A DNA stretch of 64,000 bases from Maniola hyperantus (taxonomy: Eukaryota > Arthropoda > Insecta > Lepidoptera > Nymphalidae): NCBI RefSeq assembly GCF_902806685.2, contig NC_048554.1:1-64000 (forward strand), given 5' to 3'. The notes under the pieces were generated by a model, which had not been told where the DNA came from, did not search any database, and was given only the letters and a program-made list of their open reading frames with translations. The position numbers and the translations under genes were made by a program. Positions 44,377 through 54,372 of the stretch are shown in pieces (the first letter of the stretch is position 1; each line of letters starts with the position of its first letter).

Positions 44377-45092
44377 CTGTCAAGACGCTGTCAAGGTTCA
44401 GTGTTGTAGATCCGCCGGTATATATATATATACCACACTGAACCTTGACAGCGAAAGGTAATCGCAATCCTTTGCCACTAACAGACTAAATATGTCTGAC
44501 ACTCGTCCACATTTTGCAGGCAACATTGTTGTCTTCTCATATTTTGCAGACAACGTTTTTGTCTTCTCACATTTTGCAGGCAACATAATAGGTTACATTA
44601 CATAGGTTGTGACAATGTTCAATTAGCGCCTAGATGTACGAGTAGCTAGTTGTAGTTACCTACAATAGGAAGGTATATGTAGGTAAGTGTAACGGTGTTG
44701 ATCCACTCAAGGCTGCTGAACGTCCGACCGTACCTTACCGTACCTTACCTTAGAGCTTGAGTCAGCGTGGTGGAGTGGGGGAGGTGGAGGGGAGGGGTCC
44801 ATCGATCTGCTCGATGGTAGGAAGTGCGGGTGGCGGCGGAAGTGTGGCGCACGCTATAACGCGGCGCTCGAAGACCCCTTACTAGATGGACGGGCGATCT
44901 TTGCATGACACTCGTCCAGACGACGAGGCGACGAGGCTAGCACAGTACGCCTCCACCCCCGCGAGTGTGGTCCGGTCCACCGTGTACGGTGTAAGGAGGT
45001 AGGTATAGTACAATGCACTCACTGGTGTAGCCGTTGGTCTTGGGCGGCGCGGCGAGGGGCGGCGCGGGGCGCGTGCGCATGAACTTCCTCAT
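32273..45092 (-). CDS. CalpC: Calpain-C-like protein, catalytic residues lost (10 coding exons)
   Basis: Exons on the minus strand: 45023-45092, 41599-41653, 40769-40907, 34035-34822, 33445-33966, 33104-33176, 32975-33028, 32540-32909, 32413-32468 and 32273-32299. All junctions are GT-AG and in frame; the product is 717 aa, close to Drosophila CalpC. Order: Pro-rich N-terminus, calpain protease core (about 70-350), HFWMSF and the C2-like domain III (352-525), a short linker, then a degenerate penta-EF-hand domain ending MILMTIYS, a typical calpain end. The active site is dead: the GDC of active calpains reads GDA (Ala130), the GHAY His is Gln287, and the RNPWG Asn is Ala311. Drosophila CalpC is also an inactive calpain, which supports orthology. 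Role: non-proteolytic, probably regulatory or scaffolding (inference). Confidence 0.88.
32540..32909 (-). CDS. CalpC: CalpC exon 8: degenerate penta-EF-hand domain
   Basis: 123 codons plus 1 nt. The helix-loop-helix layout of a penta-EF-hand domain is visible (LCRALVALRDPAVSGRV; YRLRALLWACGVSASNKVLE), but most acidic calcium ligands are missing. It is followed by exons 9 (32413-32468) and 10 (32273-32299). Confidence 0.85.
33177..33444. other. CalpC intron 5
   Basis: Ordinary intron of about 270 bp. No repeat or gene recognised. Confidence 0.6.
33445..33966 (-). CDS. CalpC: CalpC exon 5: C2-like domain III
   Basis: Begins MSFADFARSFGRLELVH, the start of calpain domain III. It continues with WRRGVSAGG, NPHFQLQVP and a long beta-rich stretch to TDDHTDVW. 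The acceptor is GTTGCAG|G and the donor GTCTG|GTGAGT. Confidence 0.92.
34035..34822 (-). CDS. CalpC: CalpC exon 4: pseudo-protease core
   Basis: 262 codons plus 2 nt. FRFRFWVFGAWRDVAVDDRL and LLEKAYAKLHGGY are diagnostic calpain blocks. Catalytic positions read Ala (GDA), Gln (GQAYCVT) and Ala (RAPSG). The donor TTCTG|GTGACT splits the Trp codon of the FWMSF block. Confidence 0.92.
34823..37600. other. CalpC intron 3, left part
   Basis: Repeat-rich DNA. A decayed THAP-like element is at about 35172-36826 (separate entry). About 35720-36040 has CTGCGATTTCGTCCGC-type interspersed fragments. 37210-37520 is GC-richer and not recognised. Confidence 0.5.
35172..36826 (+). pseudogene. Decayed THAP-domain element
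   Basis: At 35565 a frame reads MPRRSRCVSGCD then a stop, followed at once by a donor (TTCG|GTAAGT at 35604). After an intron, TTTTCAG|A at about 36239 opens CLHGFPKPGYSSL. Together these are the first zinc ligands and the H.FPK block of a THAP finger, with a nonsense change between. Sequences near both ends (GGTGCAACTCTAGA at 35173; TCTAGAGTCGCACA inverted at about 36811) look like terminal inverted repeats. THAP fingers start P-element-type transposases, but no transposase core is visible. Confidence 0.4.
37604..39010 (+). mobile_element. Non-coding interspersed element with internal 450-bp tandem duplication
   Basis: Starts near TTGCCAACAGATAGTACACA and CTAGCTGACCCAGCGAACTT and ends near CCTGTTACAGTTTTATTA. 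The block from CGATGTAGAAAAAAGAACC to GTTACAGTTTTATT occurs twice (about 38097-38556 and 38558-39007), differing mainly by two (GACA) units. An inverted single version lies at 52935-53890 and another copy at 46400-47460. No protein is encoded. Confidence 0.75.
39052..39113 (-). repeat. LINE 3' UTR scrap
   Basis: The reverse complement of this segment matches the 3' UTR of the LINE copies at 52104-52840 and 57578-58215 (GCCGGTTTGCCAGTAATTGG through the GAATTGTAATTGTTA end). It follows an (AT)n run at 39018-39052. Confidence 0.6.
39740..40455 (+). repeat. CCGAACGTTTC element with 18 minisatellite units
   Basis: The longest member of the family. The left part ends CTTGGGACAATGAATTG...CAAAACACTTTTG. 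From 39901 to 40404 there are exactly 18 units of 28 bp (CTCACTGGGCGAGCAAAAAC plus GACTATTG), the first eleven of GGGCGAGCAAAAA type, the later ones of GGGTGAGTGAAAA type. It closes with CTCACTGGTTTTAG...GCTAGTGAGGTGAAA. The unit is not a multiple of 3, so it stays open in several frames by composition only. Confidence 0.85.
40769..40907 (-). CDS. CalpC: CalpC exon 3: start of the protease core
   Basis: 1 nt plus 46 codons. ALWEDPDFPA and TLWLRPH are the conserved N-terminal calpain blocks (LF.DPDFPA ... W.RP.E). The acceptor is GCGCAG|G and the donor CCGCAC|GTGAGT. It joins exon 4 across a 5.9-kb intron. Confidence 0.88.
40908..41598. other. CalpC intron 2
   Basis: No gene. Heptamer arrays (GGGGCAC)n at about 41273-41300 and (CAGCTAG)n at about 41551-41578 lie here. 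Confidence 0.55.
41654..45022. other. CalpC intron 1
   Basis: No supported coding exon. It contains a SINE at 42715-43036 (minus) and a GC-rich stretch (43850-44100) of unknown meaning, possibly a CpG-rich regulatory region. An (AT)n run at 44330-44374 is followed by a perfect 18-bp inverted repeat (44386-44403 and 44436-44453). An ATTTTGCAG-containing triple repeat lies at 44508-44585. Confidence 0.5.
42715..43036 (-). mobile_element. tRNA-derived SINE
   Basis: On the minus strand a tRNA-like head carries an A-box-like GCCTTGTGGTTAGGATGTCC and a B-box GGGTTCGATCCCG (about 42970-43027). It is followed by the CACCTCTAACTTTTCGGAGC body and a tail rich in GATGATGG. Related pieces occur at 45250-45395 and 51895-52070. 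Confidence 0.72.
45023..45092 (-). CDS. CalpC: CalpC exon 1 (first coding exon)
   Basis: ATG at 45092 (GCCGCCATGA context), 23 codons plus 1 nt, Pro-rich (MRKFMRTRPAPPLAAPPKT), donor ACCA|GTGAGT. The frame continues through the 55-bp exon 2 (41599-41653) into exon 3. The start choice is by context; an upstream non-coding exon is likely (see 50215-50440). Confidence 0.72.
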
Positions 45093-45761
45093 GGCGGCGT
45101 CACCGCCCACGACGCACCATCACTTCTGCCTCCGCTCTTGGCTACCGTCATGACAACGAGGAGTATATTATATTAACTGCGCACCGAGCTTCGGAAAGAT
45201 AATAATCGGCAGTGTTGAAGCAAGTGATACGCATTTTAACGGCGAAGGAAAACATCGTGAGTAAACCTGCAAGCCTGAGAGTCTGCCAATCCGTCACCAC
45301 GCCAGCCCATCGTCTGTGCCCAACCCCTTGCCACTCTGAGAGAAGACCTGCGCTCGGTAGTGAGCCGGCGAAGGGTTGAACATCATGACACCGCCAACAC
45401 TCGTGACTAGTTACCTACTATACGTATTCAGGCTTTGTGTAGGTAGGTACAGTCGTGCTCGAGGCTCGTGCAGTGTGCAGCAACGCGCAGCGTGCAGCAG
45501 CGCGCAGCGCGCGGTGTAAACAGTGAAAGTTTGCAACATGCCTACCTACCTAATCAGGTACATACTACATACATACACACTTACGCTCCAAAACAAGCGC
45601 AGATAAGTATCAGGCCCACAGAGAACTATTATATCTCCTGTGCCCACGTGCCACAGGCACATCACTGCCGACTCGCGGAAATTATTCAATGACTGCTCAT
45701 TTGAAATACCTATTAGATATTTTTATTTTTATTAAGTACTTTTTTTTCTAAAAGAATAGGT

Positions 45762-45920
45762 ATTTAGCCATGTTAATTATGACCAATATTCCCCTTTCCC
45801 CTCCAACTAAGCGTAAAACTTGTGCCAGGAGTAGGTACGACAATAGTGCAAGGATGGGGTTTGAACCTCCGACCTTTCGGAATTCAGTCCTCTCCTTAAC
45901 CGTTGAGCTATTGAGGCTAT
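45762..45920 (-). mobile_element. tRNA-headed SINE
   Basis: The minus strand begins with a tRNA-like segment (AGCTCAACGGTTAAGG ... GGTTCAAACCCC, about 45853-45920), followed by a GTACCTACTCCTGGCAC body. The head is tRNA-like but continues into SINE body and lacks a clean acceptor stem, so it is not called a functional tRNA. Confidence 0.7.
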
Positions 45921-45959
45921 AAACCGTACTTACCTACCTAGGTATATGTTTCATATTAT

Positions 45960-46300
45960 TTTACAAAATTATAAACTTATAAAACACACTTTAAATTAAA
46001 GTCAATAATAATTTAAATCATAAAATATAGATCAAAAAATGTTTATGAAATAAAAAGTTTGTGGTAGGTATACCTACTTACCTACACTATCAAATTTCCG
46101 AACGTTTCTTGGGACAATGAATTGAAGAAATGCCAATCCAGAGTGTTCTTAATTCAAAACACTTTTTCTCACTGGGCGAGCAAAAACGACTTTTGCTCAC
46201 TGGGCGAGCAAAAACGACTTTTGCTTACAGGGCGAGCAAAAACGACTTTTGCTCACTGGGCGAGCAAAAATGACTTTTGCTCGCTGGTTTTAGGAAGCCA
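45960..46300 (+). repeat. CCGAACGTTTC element with four minisatellite units
   Basis: Same family as 39740-40455; four 28-bp units from 46168 to 46279, then CTCGCTGGTTTTAG. The closing block is missing or diverged. Confidence 0.75.
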
Positions 46301-46399
46301 CTTCAAAACACTATGAAGAGTAGATAGATGATTCGTGCGGCTAATTGGCACCGGCTCCAAAAATATTGCTATAGAACTACAATAACTCTTGTATCATCA

Positions 46400-47460
46400 A
46401 TACTTATAATAAAACTGTAACAGGTCCAATTCTGTACATTGAAGATATTTTGAAATTTTTTTTTCGAGGGCACTCTATAAGTGATACTGAACTTAAAACT
46501 GTAATTTTTTTCATTTTTGTCTGTCTGTCTGTATCACGGCCGCGCATCACGCTGAAACTACTGAATGGATTCCAACGAAACTTGGTACGATTTGAGGTTG
46601 GTTACTATGAGGAAGGACATAGTATACTTTTTATCCCGAAATTCAGCATGGTTCCCTTAGGAGAGGGGTTGAAGGTTAAAATGTATACTGAGCTGTAATT
46701 CGTTAACGCGTAGTCCGATTTCATTCATTCTTTTTTTTTTAGAAAGGGGATATTTTAAAGATTGTTTCGTAAATATTTAAAGGTCATCGGTTTTTAACCA
46801 ACTGTCAAAAAGGAGGTGGTTCTTTTTTCTACATCGATTTTTTCGAGATTTCTGGACCGATTTGCAAATTATTTTTTTAAATCAACAGAAGAAGTTTTTG
46901 TGGTAGTCCCATAAAAAATTCTGGATCCAACTCCTTAATCCTGATGCTGCAGGGTTACTGCCCGCCTAAGTTATCAAGATTCAGGAAGCGTTCATAGTGA
47001 ATTCATATTATAGGTACCAAGCAACGACTGCATTCTCAGATTTCAAGTCCCAACTCCTCAACCCTGATGATGTAGGGTACAGCACTCCTAAACTATAATA
47101 ATTCAGGAACTGCAGATGATGCAAAATTATTTTAGGTACGAAGCATAGGCTACATCATTGAACTTCGAATCCCAACTCCTCAATCCTGATGCTGCAAGGT
47201 ACTGAACTCCTAAATCGTGGGGATTTGAGAATTTCTGATAGTGAATTGATATTTTAGGTATCAAGAAACGGCTTCACGATTCTAACCTGATGATGCAGGG
47301 TACAGCACTCCTTAACCATAGAGATTCAGGAACTGTTCCTGGGGAAATAATATTGTTAATGCCAAGCATAGACGTTATTGAATTCCAAGTATCAACTCTT
47401 CAATCCTGATGCTACAGGTGAATTGATATTTTAGGTACCAAGCAATAACTACTTACACTA
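46400..47460 (-). mobile_element. Inverted copy of the 37604-39010 element
   Basis: Reads in the order ACTGTAACAGGTCC, (GTCT)n, GGAGGTGGTTCTTTT, then repeated CAACTCCT(C/T)AATCCTGATG blocks, the reverse of 37604-39010. More diverged than the copy at 52935-53890. Further scraps continue to about 48650. Confidence 0.65.
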
Positions 47461-47799
47461 ACAAGCTTATAATAAAATAAAAACGTTAAAAAACCGACTT
47501 CTAAAGACACTACAAAGTAAAAAATAACTTTTGTTTGCTACACGTGTATGAATGTATGAAGTTGGGCGAGCATAATAAAAGAAACTAGCAATCAAAGCGT
47601 GAAGCTCGCCCGACTTCAACATATTATAATATACGCGTGTAGAAAAACAAAAGTTATTTTTTACTTCGTAGTGTTTTTGGAAGTCAGTTTTTTTAATATT
47701 TTTATTTTTGTAGTTCAGAAATTACAGACATTACAACCCTCAATATTAGGTACGTACATTTAACTTGAAACCCGGAATGTACCGGAACCTTTGAACGTA

Positions 47800-48062
47800 C
47801 AGCTCAGCTTAAGCTGGTGTGTGCGATTTATCGAACTTATCTAGGCATAGATGAATAGACATACGGTCTATGATCACGGCATCGTACCAGAACGCTAAAT
47901 CGCATAGTGGTACGACTTTGCCAGTAGGGTGGTAACTAGCCACGGCCGAAACCAGACCAGACGAAATTTAGAAATTATAAAATTTGTAACCGACACTGCC
48001 GGGAATCGAACCTGGACCTCCCACTGATAAGACTACAGCGCTTACCACTGCGCCAGGGAGGT
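47800..48062 (-). mobile_element. tRNA-headed SINE
   Basis: The minus strand starts CCTCCCTGGCGCAGTGGTAAG ... GGTTCGATTCCCG (tRNA-like A and B boxes, about 48001-48062). Its body includes a GCCAGTAGGGTGGT block on the plus strand that recurs at 60625-60655. Confidence 0.7.
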
Positions 48063-48771
48063 AGTCAAAATTAGAATTAATAGGTAGGTACACTACCAGA
48101 CTGGGTATAGCACGCGACAGGTCGAGATGGCAATTGGATTATGAGGCGGGGGGACGCGAACGCCCCCACAACGGCTTAGCGCATCCCCACCCCGATTGTC
48201 ATCTCGACCTGTCACGTACTATACATGATTAAACATCAAGTCCCAACTTCTCAGCCATCATTATGATGATGACGGGTAGCTACTGTACTTTTGGATTTGA
48301 ATCAGCTGTTTTAGGAATAATCTATGTTGAATTGATATTAAAGGTATGCTTAGAATAAACTATCTCTGGTTTTGGTACCAAGCAGCGACTTCATGATTCA
48401 ACTCCATATCCCAACTCTTCAACCCTGATGATGCAGGGTATTGCACTCCTAAGCCACTGTTGATTGTGAAATAATATTGTAGATGCCAAACATATATACC
48501 ATTATTGAACTTTAAGTTCCAACTCTTCAATACTGATGCTGCAGGGTACTGCACTCCTAATCTATGGGTTTTTAGGAACTGTTGATGGTGAATTAATATT
48601 GTACCATTTACTATTGTACCAAACCACGACTACATGGTTGAACTCCGTTCACAAAAATCCACGCACTCCATCGAAATCCTATTCTATTCCAAACTTATTC
48701 GCCAGCGAGACAGGAGTGGAGAAGGCGGATAGGGGCGTGTGAGGGATGCAACGGATCAACGTGATTTTTTC

Positions 48772-49005
48772 CATCATCACCAGCCTGCGGACGTCCACTG
48801 TTGGACATAGGCCTTCACTAAAGAGCGCCACCACACCCGGTTCTCAGCCTTCCTCATCCAGCTACTTCCCGTCAGCCTCTTGATATCGTCGGTCCATCGT
48901 GCTGGAGGGCGTCCCACACTAAGCTACGCTTGCTTATACCTACGCGGACTCCACTCAAGGACTTTCCGGCTCCAACGGCCATCACCTCTACGACAGTCAT
49001 GACCT
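48772..49005 (-). pseudogene. RTE-type LINE reverse transcriptase, C-terminal scrap
   Basis: The minus strand reads VGRPPARWTDDIKRL, GSSWMRKAENR and AYVQQWTSAG, the familiar end of RTE-like endonuclease-reverse transcriptases, with an internal stop just before. A shorter relative is at 24565-24680. Confidence 0.75.
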
Positions 49006-49419
49006 GCCTTCTTTTATCCCGGAAAATCAAAGAGTTCCCCCGGGCTTTTGAAAACCTACATCCACGCGGACGAAGTCGCGGGCATCAGCTAGTACATAAT
49101 ATATTGGGTAATAAATTAAATTATTTTTTACTTTTTAGTGTTGGTGGTTATTGAAGTCGGTTTTCATTTTTTTAATTTTCCTTTTATATATTTAGACTAG
49201 TTTATGCTCGCGACCTCGTCCGCATGGACTACACAAATTTCAAACCCCTATTTCACCCCCTTAGGGGTTGAATTTTCAATAATCCTTTCTTAGCGGATGC
49301 CTACGTCGTAATAGCTATCTGCATTCTGCATGCCAAATTTCAGTCCAATCTGTCCATTAGTTTGAGCTGTGCGTTGATAGATCAGTCAGTCAGTCAGTCA
49401 GTCACCTTTTATATATTTG

Positions 49420-49565
49420 CCCTCTAACAAATAAACCTGGAATAGCGGTGGAATAGTTATACTCTGTTTTGTCTTTTTCCTTCAAATGTCAAATTACTGA
49501 TGACAGAGAAAGACAAAACAGAGTATAACTATTCCACCGCTATTCCAGGTTTATTTGTTAGAGGG
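49420..49565. repeat. Perfect 57-bp inverted repeat (hairpin or snapback MITE)
   Basis: The first 57 bases, starting CCCTCTAACAAATAAACC, are exactly complementary to the last 57, with a 32-bp loop between. There is no coding potential. It lies in the CalpC to kelch region among other decayed repeats. Confidence 0.85.
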
Positions 49566-50214
49566 TTAGATTATACTCTATATAAGTTAAAGGTACCTTG
49601 TTCAGTAAATCCAAATAGGTAGGTATGTAGATGAAATACGGGACCCAATAGTTAGGGTTGTATTTGGTATAATAAAGTATTTATAGGTCCACTAGCTAAT
49701 GCCCGCGACTACGTCTGCGTGGAATTAGGTTCTTCAAAAATCCCGTGGGAGCTCTTTGATTTTCTGGGACAAAAAGCGGGTATGTTGTTAGGATGCAAGC
49801 ATCTCTGTAGGTAACCTTTCATTAAAAACGGTTAAACAGGGGGGGCCGTGAAAAGATAGCAGACAAACAGATACCTACCTACACTTTCGCATAAGTACCT
49901 ATCATAAATGCGAAAGTGCATTTGTTTGTTGGTTTAAATCCTTCAATCACGTCACAAAGGAGTAATGGGTCGACGTCATTTCTCGCATACCGGAGAGTAT
50001 ATAGATATAGGTTACTTTTATCCCGAAAAATCAAAGAGTTCTCAAGGGATTTCTAAAAACCTACAAGGACGCGGATGAAGTCGCGGGACATGAGCTAGAC
50101 AGCGGGCTTCGTGTAGACTGACATATACACTGTAGATCACAATCGCACGCGCATCGCAACTATTCGAGCAATTCATCGTAATTAGATTCCATGAGCAATG
50201 CGCGTCGCGCTTAC

Positions 50215-50440
50215 CGTTGCTGGTTCTGATGCGCGGCGCGACCGCTGCAACGGTAATCCGAGCTGACACGCTCACTGACACCACTGACACCACTGACGAC
50301 TAGGGGCGTGCACTGCGCGCGCCGCTCCGCCGACCACTGAACTAGCGGCCGTCGGCCCGTCACACTGTCACAGCCGCGCCGCCGCCTCACTCCACACGAC
50401 ACTGATCTCTCGGCATGAGGAGATAAGTGCGGATCGGCAG
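50215..50440 (-). promoter_or_regulatory. Candidate promoter and 5' non-coding exon of CalpC
   Basis: GC-rich segment in AT-rich surroundings. On the minus strand it contains several TCAGT initiator-like motifs and ends in a strong donor (CAACG|GTAAGC at 50215). It has no reading frame of note. Its orientation and place upstream of the first coding exon at 45092 fit a 5' UTR exon of CalpC joined over a 5-kb intron. It could also start an unknown transcript. Confidence 0.4.
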
Positions 50441-50459
50441 ACTTCATACACCTTTTGTG

Positions 50460-51890
50460 ACGTTGTAAATTTTGAACTACTAACTAGCGTTTCGTTTTTA
50501 ATAAAAATCAATTTTGTTCAAAGTATGTTGGTGCCACCTAGCATCAAGGTGCAGAACTACGCGTGGGTCGATGTTCAGAGTTCATTCGAGCCACAATAGA
50601 TGGCGTTTGCTTCGTTGTCAATTGTCGTAAAAATAAAACAAAATAATTAAATAAAACCATAATATCATTTGTTTATTGTTAAGTCATTAACAAAACGGTT
50701 CTTATAATATATCCTTAGGTTCCGCAAATATTCAAAAATGAATTGGCTTCATGATCAAACTAAATGAGAGCGGCCACACTCGGGTTGCGTCTGGCAACAC
50801 CGATTGGTGAGATTTAGAATTTTTCTGGAGTCAACATGTGAAGACGAATTTTTTCGTTCCAGGAAAATCTCACTCTTTTTCGCCCATGGCTTCGCCTGGG
50901 AAAATACAATAGTTATAAATTTAGTCATCCTAACGTATTTCAATGTTTCATCAATTATGGTGAGTGAAAAATCAAGTAATGTGGATTCGACAAAATGGCG
51001 GTTTGGTTAGAGAAAATCCTAATTTCATGATTTTCCCTTTCAGTTCCAGTTATTTTACCTTCCCAAATAAATGAGGATAATGGGTTGTGGGTGGACTCCT
51101 GAAAACCATTGGTGGCCAGGAGTTCAATAGGTGAGTTGTGTTTGATCGGGAAAATTCCACGTGTCGAAATTTTCACACAGCACAAATTATAATCTTGTTT
51201 TTCTTTGTTACAGGGTTTCCGTTTGCGTTTCCGTTTTTAGTTTTCGGTTTTCGTATTTATTTCTTTTGTACATTCACGTTGGCAACTTAATTTCTATGGA
51301 TAAGACTTGGTGAAAATCTTTGTAATGAAACATTTCGGTTGTGAAGAATCAAATAAATTGAGTTTTGGATCTTGGCCGATGCCGTCCAGCTACCTTGCAG
51401 TCTTCGCACCTACAAGTAAGCAAATGTTTGTATCCTGGAACAGTTTAGTGAACCTTCTTAGTGTATGTGTACAGTAAGAACCCTGTCTTTACTACTGAGC
51501 TTTATTTTGAAACAATTTTATGAATTTTACTGTGTCATTGTCTATTCCATGCCAATGGCATCTTAAATTTAAAACATAGATTTTATGTACTATCTACCTA
51601 AGGCATTCTAATGTATCTAAATTAAGTCTTGGCATTAAGCTAGAATAACTAAGCATTATTAGCCATCATTATGTATTAAGCGACCCCGGTAAAAGTTACA
51701 TTAAAAACTATTTTGCCTAACATCTAGCAAATTTCATTTATAACACCTCATATACATTACAAGGGAGTCGACGGCTAGCTTCTATTCTTTACTAGGTAGA
51801 TAGATCAAGTAAGTAAAATTATTTTTTTTTCCCTCTAATCTTTGTAAGGTGGTAGATTATTCCGTATCCGGGTATATTTCTATTCCGCCC
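50460..51890. other. Intergenic, nothing recognised
   Basis: Moderately AT-rich DNA. A TTTGTTACAG acceptor-like site (plus, near 51213) and short frames exist, but no supportable exon or repeat family is seen. Confidence 0.45.
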
Positions 51891-51894
51891 AATT

Positions 51895-52070
51895 TACCAC
51901 CCTTACACTTTGAGAACGTTGTGGAGAACTGCCAGGCGCTCAGGTTTCCTTAAGATAAAAACGCAATGATGGCCTAGTGATAAGAAATATTCTCGCTATT
52001 CGGTGCGTCGGTTCGATCCCGGGCATGCACCTCTAACTTTTCGGAGTTATGTGCGTTTTAAATATCACTT
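51895..52070 (+). mobile_element. Rearranged SINE
   Basis: A tRNA-like head on the plus strand (TGGCCTAGTGATAAG ... GGTTCGATCCCGGG, about 51971-52022) is preceded by a piece of SINE body in the opposite orientation compared with 42715-43036, so the copy is inverted internally or chimeric. Confidence 0.55.
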
Positions 52071-52103
52071 CCTTTATAGATCTGCAAATCTTTTAAGTCC
52101 TGT

Positions 52104-52840
52104 TTGGCCCTTAAAGTGGTTTATACTGCCTTAATTCGCAGCTTACTAGAATATGGCTCCAGCATTTGGAATCCATCCTATAAAGACCCCATATTAAGAA
52201 TCGAAAGGATTCAAAAACGATTCCTTTTTCTGTTAACGGTACATCAGAATAAAAAAGCAGAATTAACATCTTACAAACAAAGACTGAGCTATTTTAAAAT
52301 AATGTCACTTGAAAACCGACGCTGGGTCCGATCAGGTACTTCTGTTCAAAATTTTAAATTGTGAAATTGACTGCCCAAACATTTTACGCAAAATAATTTT
52401 TTCTGTACCCCGTAAAAATTCGCGATTTTCTACGTACAAGCCTTATATTATAAGGGGATGCAGAACAAACTTAGGAGAAAACAATGTATTGATCAGAATA
52501 TGTCGCGAACATAATAATCTCTTTAAAACTGCGAAAAATATGATAATAGATCCTCATTCACTCTCCTTGCAGCAGTACAAAAAAATCCTGCATCAGTATA
52601 TTGATGCAGCATTATAAACTCATATGCTTCTTCGTAATTTTTCTTATTTTTCTTGTTTTATGTAATATTTAGTACTATTGTAAATTGCAGTGTTTTTTTT
52701 TCATATTTGTATTTTTAGCTTTAAGTTAACTGTTAATCCCGCACTTGCAAACTTTTAAAATGCATGCCGGTTTGCCAGTAATTGGGTGTACACTCAAAAT
52801 TTTTTCTCTGTGAATTGTAATTGTTATCAATACTTATCAA
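52104..52840 (+). pseudogene. 5'-truncated LINE, reverse transcriptase C-terminus (copy 1)
   Basis: YTALIRSLLEYGSSIWNPSY and RIERIQKRFL are the end of a CR1/Jockey-type reverse transcriptase. The frame shifts by one base around 52325 and continues as DQVLLFKILNCEIDCPNIL to a stop at 52617. The 3' UTR ends near 52840 before an (AT)n run. The frameshift is shared with copy 2 (57578-58215). Confidence 0.75.
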
Positions 52841-52849
52841 TATATATTA

Positions 52850-52911
<62 letters not shown>

Positions 52912-52934
52912 TATATATATATATATTAATAATA

Positions 52935-53890
52935 AAACTGTAACAGGTCAAATTCTGTACATTGAAGATATTTTGAAATTTTTTTTTCGAGGGCACTCTA
53001 TAATCGATACTGAACCCAAAACTGTAATTTTTTTCATTTTTGTCTGTCTGTCTGTCTATCTGTCTGTCTGTCTGTCTGTATCACGGCCGCGCATCACGCT
53101 GAAACTACTGAATGGATTCCAATGAAACTTGGTACGATTTGAGGTCATACTATGAGGAAGAATATAGGATACTTTTTATCCCGAAATTCAGCATGGTTCC
53201 CGTAGGAGAGGGGATGAAAGTTAAAATGTATACTGAGTTGTAATTCATTAACGCGTAGTCCGATTTCATTCATTCTTTTTTTGTTAGAAAGGGGATATTT
53301 TAAAAATTGTTCCGTATATATTTCAAGGTCATCGGCTTTTAACCGACTGTCAAAAAGGAGGTGGTTCTTTTTTCTACATCGATTTTTTCGAGATTTCTGA
53401 ACCGATTTGCAAAATTTTTTTTTAATCAACAAAAAAAGTTTTCGTGGTGGTCACATAAATATTCTGGATTCAACTCCTTAATCCAGATGCTGCAGGGTTA
53501 CTGCCCGCCTGAGTTATCAAGATTCAGGAAGTGTTCATAGTGAATTTATATTGTAGGTACCAAGCAACGACTTTATTCTCAGACTTCAAGTCTCAACTCT
53601 TAAACCCTGATGATGTAGGGTACAGCACTCCTAAACTATAATGTTTCAGGAACTGCGGATGATGCAAAATTATTTTAGGTACCAAGCATAGGCTACATCA
53701 TTGAACTTCGGATCCTAACTCCTCAATCCTGATGCTGCAAAATACTGAAGTCCTAAATCGTGGGGATTTTAGAATTTCTGATAGTGAATTGATATTAAAA
53801 AAAAAAAATTGAATCGACTGTTAGGCGGAACGAAGTTCGCTGGGTCAGCTAGTTTTATAATATGTGTACTATCTGTTGGCAAACCAATAA
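52935..53890 (-). mobile_element. Inverted copy of the 37604-39010 element (single version)
   Basis: Runs from ACTGTAACAGGTCAAATTC through the (GTCT)n tract (about 53042-53080) and GGAGGTGGTTC to GCTGGGTCAGCTAG...TGTTGGCAAACC. It lacks the 450-bp duplication, so it shows the ancestral form. Confidence 0.78.
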
Positions 53891-54091
53891 AATAAAAATA
53901 AAATAAAAATAGATGAAGGAAAACATGCATGCCCGATAGTTCCCCTCAAGACTCAATGACATAAAACAAGCAGCGTTACATTATTATAATATATTTATTT
54001 AGCTACAAGTAACACCTAACACAATCATAGCAATAAAGAGTATTATTGTTCTCCACGTTTACAACTACTACGATACTCGTTGCGTATCAAC

Positions 54092-54225
54092 AAGCGTCCG
54101 CGCTCCGCACTCCGAGCTCCGCACTCCGCGCTCCGCACTCCGCACTCCGAGCTCCGCACTCCGCACTCCGCGCTCCGCACTCCGCACTCCGCACTCCGCA
54201 CTCCGCGCTCCGCACTCCGCAGGCC
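54092..54225. repeat. Heptamer array (CTCCGCA/CTCCGAG/CTCCGCG)n
   Basis: About 18 consecutive 7-bp units of three variants. All variants share CTCCG. Confidence 0.85.
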
Positions 54226-54372
54226 GCGCCGAGCGAGACGGCCAGCCGCGACCGAAGCAGTCAGTCGCAACTGCTTCCTACCATCATTCCATCCGTTTCA
54301 TCCCGTTTTATACACGTTCCGTTTTACCCATTGGCAACCCTAGTTCCCGAACAAAGCATGGTTTGCATATGC

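Noticed and set aside
45853..45920. Possible functional tRNA gene on the minus strand
   Set aside because: A and B boxes are present, but the sequence runs on into SINE body and the acceptor stem does not close cleanly. The heads at 42970-43027, 48001-48062 and 51971-52022 were rejected for the same reason.
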